Shown one piece after another: positions 8,925 to 17,649 of a DNA stretch of 43,129 nt (within the stretch, counting starts at the first letter, position 1; each line of letters begins with the position of its first letter). The notes under the pieces were generated by a model that saw only the letters and a program-made list of their open reading frames with translations, ran no database searches and was not told the origin of the DNA. Source of the stretch: Candidatus Abyssobacteria bacterium SURF_5. GTDB taxonomy: Bacteria; Abyssobacteria; SURF-5. The stretch covers positions 1 through 43,129 of the forward strand of contig QZKU01000113.1 of the NCBI GenBank assembly GCA_003598085.1, given 5' to 3'. The position numbers were made by a program, and so were the translations under genes.

Positions 8925-11270
8925 ATGAAAAGTGCACCCCTCAAATCCCTCACCAAGCTCTTCACTGTAATAGGATTAATGATTTTCCTGCTGCTTGTTT
9001 ATACCTTTCTGCTTGCACGTCCGTCATCAAACCCCGCTTCTTCCCCTGAGGTATCGAGCAGCACCAAAGAAGAACTCGTTCAGGGACATCATTCAATTCC
9101 CAGCCTTGGCGCTTTCGTTATCCGCTGTTCCGATGGAATCCAGCAAATGTGTTCCGGTGAATGGAAACAACTGAAACCGGGAGAAAAAATCCACGATGGC
9201 ATGCGACTCAGGATGCCTGGCTCTCATCGATCAATCCTTTCATTCAGGGGCATTCGCTTGATGACCGAGGGCCCCGCAGAGATAACTGTACACCATTCTG
9301 ATGCCTTATCCCTCAACAGTGGCAAACTCGCTCTTGCAACAGGCAAATTGGAAAATCCATTCTCTGTCACTTTTGGCCCGGCTCGCGCTGCCGTTGAATC
9401 AAATTCGATCCTGACTATGGAGGCTGACCCGCCGGCGGTCACCTGCATAAGTGGAGAGGCAGCCTTCTCGACAAGTGGAGAAGAACACAGGCTTGAGCCG
9501 CATAAGCAAGCGCTCGTCTTCGCCAAAGAAGTTCAGGTGGTATCCACGGTGGCACAGAACCCATTCGCCGGACTCAATGTGACAACGATGGACAGGATTC
9601 AGGACCGATTTCAAAAGATAGTGACCAAATACGCTGGAAAACATGTCAAGAGCATTGAGAAATCCCTCCTTCACCCGGCGCTTGCTCTTACCGGCAGCCG
9701 CTTCGATGGCGGAATTCGCTTTGTATCATATGCGCGGCCATCCCCGCCCACCCTGGCCAAGACAGATACAACCGCAGTCGCCGAATATTATGAAAGCCTC
9801 TTCTCTCCCAGCAACCGCTCGATTGCCATCGGAAAGGAAAAGATTGTCTCCGTCACCCCTTATAGCGCCGCGAGTTGGCCTATGTGGTCTCACGACGGCT
9901 CGATGATCGCCTTTATTGAAACCAGCATCTATTCTTGGCAGGCAAGAGTCAGAGTCGCCCGACTCGACGACCTGGACCATCCATGGGATATTTCGCAGGA
10001 TTACGAGACGGTTCTTCCTTACTTTCCGATTGCATGGGCGCCCGACAACCGGCACGTCCTGTTCATGACGGCCGACCACATGGAATTCGGGAAAGATGGT
10101 TATGAATGGTGGTGGGCAGCCCCTCTTCATCTGAAGATCGCTCCAATCGATCCAAACGAGGGACCGATTCGCGAATTTGAAAGCCCGCTGCCGGAATCGC
10201 GTGTCTCTTTCGATTTCAGCACCGGCAGGACCATGGCGCCTATCATCATGAACCTGCCGTGGGGCGACGCGCTCCTCTGCGCCAATGCGGGCAATCTCGC
10301 ATACATCCCCATCGAACCCGACGGACAGGCCGTCGCCGGCTCCCCCGGGTTCTTTCTCACCTCTTTCCATCCATATAAGTGTTACATCGCAGGAGGCATC
10401 TGGGCGCCGTCGGGAAACAAAATCCTGTTCGCAGCCGGCGAGAATATGATGCTCGATAGCGGTAATGTTTATATCCTTTATGACATTGAAGATATTCTCG
10501 ACGGCGTTGCCCCGCCTCCAATTTCGCTGGACGATCCACGAATTAAACGGGTAGCCCCTTCCCCAAACACCCAACTCCCAGCCAGTTTCTCCTATGACGA
10601 ATCGCTCGTCTTTTATCAAGAGGACGTAAACAGGGCTTGGAAATTCGCGACACCGAAAGACATAACGCCTTGTGATTTTGATCTCGTTTATGCCGATGCG
10701 AGGCCAAATCAACCGAGCAAGTTCAGCCAGATTCATTTAGCGGGAAACCAGGCTTTCCTGCGGCTGTCACCCGAAGGGAATCGTCTGGTGTATGCATACT
10801 ACAATCATCCGACATATGAGCTGCGTGTGGTCACCTTCGATATCGAGGCCGATATGGATATGGACCTTGGCGGCGTCCTCATCGACAACAGCGGCACGAA
10901 CCTCATCGTTCCGCCGGGCGCCCTCGAGGAAAACTTCAAGGTCAAGATCAGCACTCCATTCACCATCGAAGAAGAGACCGAGGTGATGCCGGGCGAAACT
11001 CCTTTGTTCGCGATGCGAATGCTCGATGCGCAGGGACTTGAAAAGCCCAAGTTCATTGAACCGATGACTCTCACCATCAGGTACACCGACGATGAGGTCG
11101 CCGGCCTTGATGAAGGCATGCTCGAGATTTACTGCTACGATGAAAGCGATCCGGCGCATCCAGTCTGGACGCCGCTCGGCGGAACGGTCGATTCCGAGCA
11201 TAACGAGATCACCATCGACATACAGCATTTCTCATCGTTCTCGGTCGGCCCGAAGAATAAGAGAAACTAA
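8925..11270 (+). CDS. Membrane-anchored FecR-like / beta-propeller / ZU5-like protein (A2)
   Basis: A 781-aa paralogue of A1 with the same order: signal anchor (about residues 15-33), FecR-like domain (VIRCSDGIQ, SILSFRGIRLMTEGPAEI), helical linker (LDRIQDRF-type), propeller blades (PMWSHDGSMIAF, IAWAPDNRHVLFM, GIWAPSGNKILFA, LRLSPEGNRLVYA) and a ZU5-like C-terminus. The N-terminal half has clearly diverged from A1, while the last 414 coding bases differ at only about 30 positions. The ATG follows AAAGGAGAG by 7 nt. It sits 67 bp after B1, so the A-B order repeats. The N-terminal half looks more AT-rich than A1. Confidence 0.88.
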   Translation: MKSAPLKSLTKLFTVIGLMIFLLLVYTFLLARPSSNPASSPEVSSSTKEELVQGHHSIPSLGAFVIRCSDGIQQMCSGEWKQLKPGEKIHDGMRLRMPGSHRSILSFRGIRLMTEGPAEITVHHSDALSLNSGKLALATGKLENPFSVTFGPARAAVESNSILTMEADPPAVTCISGEAAFSTSGEEHRLEPHKQALVFAKEVQVVSTVAQNPFAGLNVTTMDRIQDRFQKIVTKYAGKHVKSIEKSLLHPALALTGSRFDGGIRFVSYARPSPPTLAKTDTTAVAEYYESLFSPSNRSIAIGKEKIVSVTPYSAASWPMWSHDGSMIAFIETSIYSWQARVRVARLDDLDHPWDISQDYETVLPYFPIAWAPDNRHVLFMTADHMEFGKDGYEWWWAAPLHLKIAPIDPNEGPIREFESPLPESRVSFDFSTGRTMAPIIMNLPWGDALLCANAGNLAYIPIEPDGQAVAGSPGFFLTSFHPYKCYIAGGIWAPSGNKILFAAGENMMLDSGNVYILYDIEDILDGVAPPPISLDDPRIKRVAPSPNTQLPASFSYDESLVFYQEDVNRAWKFATPKDITPCDFDLVYADARPNQPSKFSQIHLAGNQAFLRLSPEGNRLVYAYYNHPTYELRVVTFDIEADMDMDLGGVLIDNSGTNLIVPPGALEENFKVKISTPFTIEEETEVMPGETPLFAMRMLDAQGLEKPKFIEPMTLTIRYTDDEVAGLDEGMLEIYCYDESDPAHPVWTPLGGTVDSEHNEITIDIQHFSSFSVGPKNKRN

Positions 11271-11483
11271 TGACTGAGTTGAGATGACTCACAGTCCGGT
11301 ATTCGCGGGAGAGAAAAAGCCTCCCAAAGCTTCGCGTGACTCTCTCTTTTGACTTTCTTGATCGAAAACCAACCCTTAGATTTTTGCAGTCCGTCGATGT
11401 CCGGAGGCGCAACTCATTGGCCCACAGGGCGCGATGAATCGGAGTGATGAATTGCGCTTTTCCCGCAGATCAAGGAGAAAAAA

Positions 11484-12575
11484 ATGGAAGAAAAAGCATC
11501 AAGACCCATAAAATCAAAACTCGTTCTCGCTCTCTCGATCATAGGGCTTATCGTCGTCATACTCGCCCTACCGATAACCGTTCTCCTGATTTCCGGACCC
11601 ATCCTTCTCGGCGGTCGTTTGCCATCGGAATTGATTGGTCCTCTGACGCTGGTACTTTCGACCGTCGGTCGCATTTCGCTCTACATGCACGCACTGGCTC
11701 TCTCCTTTGGCGTGACGGCCATTATCGTCGCTTTTTTCAAAAAAGCAACCAAAACAACTCCATTCATTGCGGTGGCTCTTATTCTCATTTCCTTTGGTAT
11801 AACCTTCGCAGGAAAAGCCTCTAGCGCCACCTCTCTTACTGCGTCCGGCGCAGATCTGCAGCAGTTGCAGGCCATGCTGCGCGGCGTATCAAATGTCACG
11901 ACTGCGACCACCCCACTCATGAAAGCGGCCGAAGCGGGCAGAACAGAGGAAGTGAAGGCGCTGCTGAGAGATGGAGCCGATCCCTATGTAAAATCGGGCT
12001 TTCTTACTGCAGGGGGATTGGCCGTAAAGAACGGACACATAGAAACGGTCGAGGCATTTCTTGAAGAAGATGCGGTTGCAAACGATAAAGGATACCTGGG
12101 AGAGCTTCTACTCGTTGCAGCCACCGAAAACCAACTTGATATTGCGGGCATGCTCCTGGATAACGGCGCCGAGACGGGTAAGACGGATGTAATGGGCATG
12201 CCTCCCCTCATGCATGCCGTCGATATGCAGAATTGGCAAATGGCCGATCTCCTCCTCGAAAGCGGCGCCGATGTCAATTTCAAAAATCGAATGGGTTGGA
12301 ATGTGCTCACAATGGCGGTCCTCGATGAGAATGCACAAATGGTCGAAAAATTTCTGGACTACGGCGCCGACATTAATGTGAGAAGCGCGGAGGGCTGGAC
12401 CCCCTTAATGGCGGCCTGCAACGTCGGGAATACCCAAATCGCGGAACTGCTCATTTCGCGGGGCGCCGACATGAACATCCGCGACAAGAACGGCCACACC
12501 GCAATGGGATGGGCGGCCCATAAGGGTCACATAGATGTTGTGCGGGCGCTTCAAAGTGCGGGAGCAAGGGAGTGA
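11484..12575 (+). CDS. Multi-pass membrane protein with ankyrin repeats (B2)
   Basis: A 363-aa paralogue of B1 with identical length. Hydrophobic segments lie near residues 13-45, 60-85 and 92-112, including the shared pattern LP(S)E(L/V)...L..LST. Ankyrin repeats begin near residue 143 (TPLMKAAEAGRTEEVKALL) and end with GADMNIRDKNGHTAMGWAA. The insertion motif is ANDKGYLGELL. The ATG is preceded by AAGGAG at 7 nt. It lies 213 bp after A2, probably on the same long transcript. As with B1, the topology suggests a membrane-tethered cytoplasmic ankyrin domain (inference). Confidence 0.88.
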   Translation: MEEKASRPIKSKLVLALSIIGLIVVILALPITVLLISGPILLGGRLPSELIGPLTLVLSTVGRISLYMHALALSFGVTAIIVAFFKKATKTTPFIAVALILISFGITFAGKASSATSLTASGADLQQLQAMLRGVSNVTTATTPLMKAAEAGRTEEVKALLRDGADPYVKSGFLTAGGLAVKNGHIETVEAFLEEDAVANDKGYLGELLLVAATENQLDIAGMLLDNGAETGKTDVMGMPPLMHAVDMQNWQMADLLLESGADVNFKNRMGWNVLTMAVLDENAQMVEKFLDYGADINVRSAEGWTPLMAACNVGNTQIAELLISRGADMNIRDKNGHTAMGWAAHKGHIDVVRALQSAGARE

Positions 12576-12657
12576 GCGCCGGTTAATGTTTTGGCCGCCT
12601 CGGTGGATGTCTTGCAGTCACCGTGACAGGGGGAAGCCAACGGACGAGACAATAAAG

Positions 12658-13761
12658 ATGAAAAAAAGATCGGCCCTGGCAACTGTTTTCACGTTTCTTT
12701 CGCTGATCCTCGGGGTTGCCGGGGTTCTCTGTTTGACCCTTCTGCTGATAGGTTTCTTCATCGTCACCGACTATCGCTCCTCGCCGTGGTTCTGGGCTAT
12801 TGCACGTATCACAGTTTCTTTTCCTTTCAAACTGGTGCTCCAGGTGCTCCTGGGTTCAAGTCTCATCCTCGGTTTACTGGCGGTTGTGACCGCATGGTTA
12901 AAGCATGCGCGGAAGGGTCTTCCCGTTACAGCGCTTGCTCTTGCCGGAATAGAGATCGGCGCCATCCTCATTGCGTCCAGCCGATTTGCGCAGCACAGTC
13001 CGCTGTACTCGGCCTACCTCAATTTCATTTCATCTGCACCGCAGCAGAATCGCGCGTACACGAAAACCGTTACTGCTTACAGAACGACCACGCCTCTTCA
13101 TCAAGCCGCTGAAGCGGGCAAAGTCGAAGAAGTCCGGAGATTACTCCGGGAGGGCGCCGACCCGTTTGAAAAATGCGCCCCCGGTTGGACCGCCGGCGGG
13201 TTGGCCATCAAAAATGGGCATTACGAAACGGTGCAAGCGCTTATCGAGGAGAGTCCAAAAGTTGCGAATGACAAGGACTATCTCGGGGGGCTGTTACATG
13301 TTTGCGTCGGACAAAACAACCTCCAGATTGCTAAATTACTGATCGATAATGGCGCGAATTTGGATGTAACGACTCCGGACGGATGGACGCCCCTCATGAA
13401 CGCGGCCCAAAAAGGGCATGAGGAAATCGCTGAACTGCTTATTGACAAGGGAGCCAACGTTGATCCGCTGCATCCAGAAGGTTTAGGCCCGCTCATGGTG
13501 GCCACATATTGGGGGCGGATGAACCTGGTCACAAAGCTTCTGGACAATGGCGCAAATATCAACGTGCGGACTTTTGAGGGCGCCACTCCGCTCATGTCAG
13601 CATGTAGTGTGGGCAACACCGAAATGGTCGACCTGCTCATTTCGCGGGGTGCCGATTTGAATATCCGCGATAAAAACGGGCATACGGCGATGGCCTGGGC
13701 CGCCCATGGAGGCTATATTGACCTCGTGCGGTCGCTCCAGCAGATAGGAGCAAAGGAATAA
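12658..13761 (+). CDS. Multi-pass membrane protein with ankyrin repeats (B3)
   Basis: A 367-aa third member of the B family: N-terminal hydrophobic segments (about residues 7-35, 55-78 and 85-105), then seven or so ankyrin repeats (TPLHQAAEAGKVEEVRRLL, GANLDVTTPDGWTPLMNAA, GANINVRTFEGATPLMSAC, GADLNIRDKNGHTAMAWAA) with the insertion ANDKDYLGGLL. Its repeats are closer to the ankyrin consensus than those of B1. ATG 12658 is chosen because the hydrophobic segment follows directly, matching B1 and B2; the ribosome binding site is weak, so translation may be coupled to B2, which ends 82 bp upstream. Confidence 0.85.
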   Translation: MKKRSALATVFTFLSLILGVAGVLCLTLLLIGFFIVTDYRSSPWFWAIARITVSFPFKLVLQVLLGSSLILGLLAVVTAWLKHARKGLPVTALALAGIEIGAILIASSRFAQHSPLYSAYLNFISSAPQQNRAYTKTVTAYRTTTPLHQAAEAGKVEEVRRLLREGADPFEKCAPGWTAGGLAIKNGHYETVQALIEESPKVANDKDYLGGLLHVCVGQNNLQIAKLLIDNGANLDVTTPDGWTPLMNAAQKGHEEIAELLIDKGANVDPLHPEGLGPLMVATYWGRMNLVTKLLDNGANINVRTFEGATPLMSACSVGNTEMVDLLISRGADLNIRDKNGHTAMAWAAHGGYIDLVRSLQQIGAKE

Positions 13762-13800
13762 CGTCGAGCAATTAACGGCCTCAAATTAGTCACTCCAATC

Positions 13801-13846
13801 GGCCTCGTAAAAGATGGGTTTTTGAGAATCAAAAGGCCATATTGCA
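13801..13846. repeat. Right arm of the inverted repeat bracketing the A-B-A-B-B cluster
   Basis: This is the inverted partner of 4904-4950. It contains ATGGGTTTTTGAGAATC as the reverse complement of the left core, with one base missing in the A/T run. It begins 40 bp after the B3 stop codon. Confidence 0.75.
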
Positions 13847-13880
13847 AGACCCTTTGGTTGCAGCTTTGCCGCGCTGTGCT

Positions 13881-13909
13881 GTGTTTCCTCTGTTCCCTCC
13901 TGTTGAAGA
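13881..13909 (-). repeat. Dispersed 'ACAGGAG..AACAGAGG' repeat fragment
   Basis: On the minus strand this reads TTCTTCAACAGGAGGGAACA and continues with GAGGAAACA. It closely resembles 42717-42745 on the plus strand (CTTCACAGGAGCAAACAGAG...). Both are intergenic and look like members of one dispersed family. Confidence 0.45.
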
Positions 13910-14052
13910 ATCCTTTCTTTCCTCTTTCTTATTAATCCCCGTTGGACCCCGAGCGACGCGGGAGGTCCCGCACGCGAGGAATTATCCTGTTCTGCCTCTT
14001 AAAAATTATCTCGGACAACATCGCAACTCCGGCGCGCTTTCGCGTTTTCACC

Positions 14053-14082
14053 TTGAAAATAAACGCTCCGCGGAATTATAAT
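14053..14082 (+). promoter_or_regulatory. Sigma70 promoter of the YfhO-like gene
   Basis: TTGAAA (14053-14058), an 18-bp spacer and a perfect TATAAT (14077-14082). The start site would be near 14089, only about 21 nt before ATG 14110, which supports that start codon over the longer open frame. Confidence 0.7.
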
Positions 14083-14109
14083 AACCTCTTGAAGGAATGT
14101 CTCCAATCT

Positions 14110-16875
14110 ATGGGTATACTGAAAAGGGAAAGCGTATCGCGACATAAGTACGACCTGCTCGTCATCCTCCTCCTGCTCTTACTCCCTTTCCTCATCAATT
14201 TCAATGTTTTCTTCTCGATTTCGGTTTTCCCGAAGATTTTCCCTTACCGAAACGATTTCCTTCATACCTATAATTATCTTTCGCTCACTACTGATATCGT
14301 GCGGAATCAGGAAAGCTGTCTCTGGTATCCCTCCAGAGGCTTCGGAATGCCGTACCTGGGCTTTCCCGTTTCCGGAATGCTGTACCCTCCGACCATAATC
14401 CTCTCGTTGTTCAATGATCATCAGAACGGCCTTCCTTTCACGAATTTCATCTTGTATCTCTTCATGGCGAAGGCGGCCGCGGCAATTCTTTTTTATTTCG
14501 TCATGAGAAACCTCGAAATCAACAGATGGGGCGCTCTCGTCGGGTCGATCGTGTGGGGATTTAATCTGAGGTTCGACGACTCCGTCCGGCTGGAGCCCGG
14601 CTCGGTGCATACCTTCATCTGGCTGCCGCTCATTTTCCTGGTCACCTACCGGTTATTATCGAAGTCGGAGAAAAGGAATATCGCCTTTTTTGCGTTGTTG
14701 TTCGGCTTGATGTACTTCGCGAATTACGCGGTCAATTTCCTGCCTGCAATGCTGTTCATAGGCCTATTCGCGATTCTTTCGCCATTCGATAATCTGCGGG
14801 ATTTTGAGCCAAAAATCTACGCGCGAGGAACAGCCGGATTTCTTGCTGCGGCAGCGCTGGGAGTCTCTCTCATCGCGGTTCAATTCCTGCCGAATCTGGA
14901 ATACGCCGACAATTGGGTTCGCGGGGGCTATTCTTTCCTGGACACAATGATTTACCGCTGTACGCCCTCTCAGTTCCTGTACGGGTATATTTTCCCTGAA
15001 GTGGCGTCCACCGAAAAGGACCATTATGTCGGAATCATTCCCATTCTTTTGGTCGTTCTCGGCATGGCACTCCCCGACAAAAGATACCGCTTCAAAAAAT
15101 TCCTGCTGTTTGTCATCGTCCTGACTTCCGTGTACGCGATGAGGTCTTTTATCAGCACTCCGCTTCAAAGATTCCTCTACGATTACGTGCCTCCGTTCAA
15201 CCAATTGAGGTGTCCGGGAAGATTCTTGATTCTGCATGTCTTCTGCCTCTCGATATTGGCCGGATACGGAATGGACGCGATAACCACCTCTTCCGTTTCC
15301 CGCAAATCGATCTTGAAGATATCGGCCATATCTTTTATTTGTCTTCTGATCGTTTCTGTAACGGGATATTTCGTTCCTGGCGTGAAATCGATAATACTCG
15401 ACAATCCAAATCCGTATGACGCTCCTTTCCTGGTCCTCCTCTCGATTCTGATCTTACTGTTATTCATTAGGTTAGATGACCAACGGCGGAAAAATTTCGT
15501 TTCGGTCATAATCATCGCTGTCATTATCGTCGACCTGGTTTACGTCACGTATCGGAAAAACGACCCGTCGGATGAGACGCACATAAGCTATTACCTCGCA
15601 GAGGACCCCGGGATCGTCGACACGAAATCCCTCGTGACCAATTCCATAAATGAGAGGCTTGTTGTGCTTCCGCCGGAAGAGCAGGAAAGACTGGGCTTGT
15701 CCTATCTCAATATCAATTATCCCTTCCTCTTCTTCAACAGCATTGTGCCGGGAGTCAGCCATTGCAGCAAGTTCGGCTATCAGTGGGGATTGTCGGACCC
15801 CAACTATTTCTTCGTCAAGACGATCGACAGCAGGCGAGTGAGAAGCCTCTTGAACACCCGGATTGATGTTGAATACTTTCTCCCGCGGGCATTCATCGTA
15901 TATAACGTCGAGAAACTGGAACGTAAGGAAATGCTGCAGAGGATGCTTGCCCCTGATTTTGATCCGTTGAACACTCATTTCATTGAAGATGACCTGCCCG
16001 ATTCAATAAAGAAGACCTTGGCCGAGCAACCTTACCTTGCGCCCGAGGAAACCGAGAGACTCCAACAGATCAAGGAGCAAACAGAGATCCTCTCATATGG
16101 AAACGATCGGGTCGAAATCCGCACTCGCGCTCCGCGCCCGGGTTTCCTGTTCGTGAGCGATTTCATGTTCCCCGGATGGAAGGCATACCTCGATGGCAAG
16201 CCGGTAAAGATGTACCGAACAAACTACCTCTTCCGCGGATTACCCGTTCCTGAGGGCGAACATACGGTTCGATTTCTCTACCGCCCGCGGCCCGTGATTA
16301 TCGGGCTGCTCATCAGTCTCTCAGCCGTCGCTGTAATCTTTTTCCTGTTCGTGCGGGAAAGAAAATCGATTGCCGCTTGGGTCTTCCTCGGTTGCGTCGG
16401 CCTGTTCTATGGACCCTTGCTCCTTCCCCACAGGGATGGGAACCGGCAGCAGCCTGTTGAGCCAATAACGCCCTACGAGATAGCAAGCGCAGATGGACTC
16501 ACAGCCACCATTCAGCGGCGCACTTCTAACTCGCTCATCTGGGAAATGAGAGTTGACCAGGATGGAGCTTACGACCTCGTGATAACTAATCCGCCAAAAG
16601 CCTATGCTTTATATATCGATAATGAGTTTGCAACAAAAATATACAATATGGGCGACGACGGCCCGATCCCCGAACCAGGCGTATGGGAAGTACAGACAAC
16701 CCTCAGACTTTCGGAAGGCCTCCATAATTTCACGATCATGCCGATAATGCCGGATTGTTCGGATAGTGAGTTGCGTCAATTCCACCTCGTCTTCCGGGAA
16801 AAACTTCTACCGCAGAAGCGGGATGTGAATGAAGAACTCTACAGAATGTACAACATCAAACTCGTGAAGCACTAG
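14110..16875 (+). CDS. YfhO-family polytopic membrane protein
   Basis: A 921-aa protein with many transmembrane segments across residues 15-500 and again near 720-790. Family traits seen: an early extracytoplasmic loop with NDFLHTYNYLSL and WYPSRGFGMPYLGFP; a segment GFNLRFDDSVRLEPGSVHTF; and the C-terminal soluble motif SDFMFPGWKAYLDGKPV followed by RGLPVPEGEHTVRFLY and another membrane helix. YfhO proteins are GT-C-like membrane proteins linked to glycosylation of cell-surface polymers, but substrates are mostly unknown. The last 150 residues form an extra beta-rich domain beyond the usual YfhO end. Start chosen from the promoter at 14053-14082 and GAAGGA at 14091. The base composition looks more AT-rich than the metabolic genes. 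Confidence 0.82.
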   Translation: MGILKRESVSRHKYDLLVILLLLLLPFLINFNVFFSISVFPKIFPYRNDFLHTYNYLSLTTDIVRNQESCLWYPSRGFGMPYLGFPVSGMLYPPTIILSLFNDHQNGLPFTNFILYLFMAKAAAAILFYFVMRNLEINRWGALVGSIVWGFNLRFDDSVRLEPGSVHTFIWLPLIFLVTYRLLSKSEKRNIAFFALLFGLMYFANYAVNFLPAMLFIGLFAILSPFDNLRDFEPKIYARGTAGFLAAAALGVSLIAVQFLPNLEYADNWVRGGYSFLDTMIYRCTPSQFLYGYIFPEVASTEKDHYVGIIPILLVVLGMALPDKRYRFKKFLLFVIVLTSVYAMRSFISTPLQRFLYDYVPPFNQLRCPGRFLILHVFCLSILAGYGMDAITTSSVSRKSILKISAISFICLLIVSVTGYFVPGVKSIILDNPNPYDAPFLVLLSILILLLFIRLDDQRRKNFVSVIIIAVIIVDLVYVTYRKNDPSDETHISYYLAEDPGIVDTKSLVTNSINERLVVLPPEEQERLGLSYLNINYPFLFFNSIVPGVSHCSKFGYQWGLSDPNYFFVKTIDSRRVRSLLNTRIDVEYFLPRAFIVYNVEKLERKEMLQRMLAPDFDPLNTHFIEDDLPDSIKKTLAEQPYLAPEETERLQQIKEQTEILSYGNDRVEIRTRAPRPGFLFVSDFMFPGWKAYLDGKPVKMYRTNYLFRGLPVPEGEHTVRFLYRPRPVIIGLLISLSAVAVIFFLFVRERKSIAAWVFLGCVGLFYGPLLLPHRDGNRQQPVEPITPYEIASADGLTATIQRRTSNSLIWEMRVDQDGAYDLVITNPPKAYALYIDNEFATKIYNMGDDGPIPEPGVWEVQTTLRLSEGLHNFTIMPIMPDCSDSELRQFHLVFREKLLPQKRDVNEELYRMYNIKLVKH

Positions 16876-16986
16876 GAGCCACTCCCCATGCTCGTAGAGA
16901 CTCGCGAATACTGAAAACGCTCCCCGGACATACCGCCCAAGTGAAGATCCCCCTTGCAGTCTCCCCCGCGCCCATGCATGCTTTCC

Positions 16987-17015
16987 TTGACACTCCAGTT
17001 GCGCTATAGTAAGAT
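16987..17015 (+). promoter_or_regulatory. Sigma70 promoter of the small membrane-protein cluster
   Basis: TTGACA (16987-16992), a 17-bp spacer and TAAGAT (17010-17015). The start site would be near 17022, about 44 nt before GTG 17066. The -10 is a 4-of-6 match. Confidence 0.6.
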
Positions 17016-17065
17016 TTGTCTGCTCGTCACCGTTATCTGTTAAAAGAAAACGAAAAGGAGATACT

Positions 17066-17632
17066 GTGACAGACTTCCAGAATGAGATGCCCCCGCCTCT
17101 GCCCCCGCGAAAGCCCTCCGGCGGGGTTGTCGCCCTCGGAATCATAAACATCGTCTATTCGGCGCTCTTCTACTCTTGTTGCGGATTAGGCTCCATTTTC
17201 ACTTCATTTCTCGGACCCGTCTTCCAGAAATTTGCCGAAGAACAAGAGCTAACCGGTTTTGAGTCCGCAGGCCCGCTGCAAGCTTATAACATTATCAATG
17301 GAATCGTTATTATCGGACTGGGAATCTTGTTAATCATCGGCGGTATAGGGCTGCTGCGGCTGAGGCCCTGGGGAAGAAGCCTGTCGATCAGCACCGCTGT
17401 GGCCTTGATCATCTGGATCCTTATCGCCTTCGCAATCAACCTGTTTTTCCTTTTCCCGACCCAAAGTCGCATGGTGAGCGACCAGTTCACCCCGGAACAA
17501 CAAATGATCTTTCTGGTGATTGCCGGAATTGTTGCGGTTTTCTTCCAGCTCATCTATCCGGTCGTCCTGCTTGTCTGTCTTAATCTGAGATCAATAAAGC
17601 TCCAGTTTGAGGAAGAGAGAAGTCAAGGATAA
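17066..17632 (+). CDS. Hypothetical four-helix membrane protein
   Basis: A 188-aa protein beginning at GTG 17066, set by AAAAGGAG 6 nt upstream. A proline-rich N-terminus (EMPPPLPPRKP) is followed by hydrophobic segments near residues 19-45, 70-95, 105-130 and 145-172, giving about four membrane helices. No family was recognised with certainty; the Pro-rich tail plus four helices resembles DUF4190/DUF4064-type small membrane proteins. It is followed after 17 bp by the next gene, so the two are probably co-transcribed. Confidence 0.75.
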   Translation: MTDFQNEMPPPLPPRKPSGGVVALGIINIVYSALFYSCCGLGSIFTSFLGPVFQKFAEEQELTGFESAGPLQAYNIINGIVIIGLGILLIIGGIGLLRLRPWGRSLSISTAVALIIWILIAFAINLFFLFPTQSRMVSDQFTPEQQMIFLVIAGIVAVFFQLIYPVVLLVCLNLRSIKLQFEEERSQG

Positions 17633-17649
17633 GGAAGCGAGGTGGCCCA

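Larger units (their letters stand above)
13762..14109. other. Intergenic region with repeat arms and a promoter, no gene
   Basis: This gap contains the right arm of the long inverted repeat (13801-13846), a dispersed repeat fragment (13881-13909), a short GCGGGA/TCCCGC hairpin in the 13930-13980 stretch and a promoter at 14053-14082. No coding sequence is supported. Confidence 0.65.
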
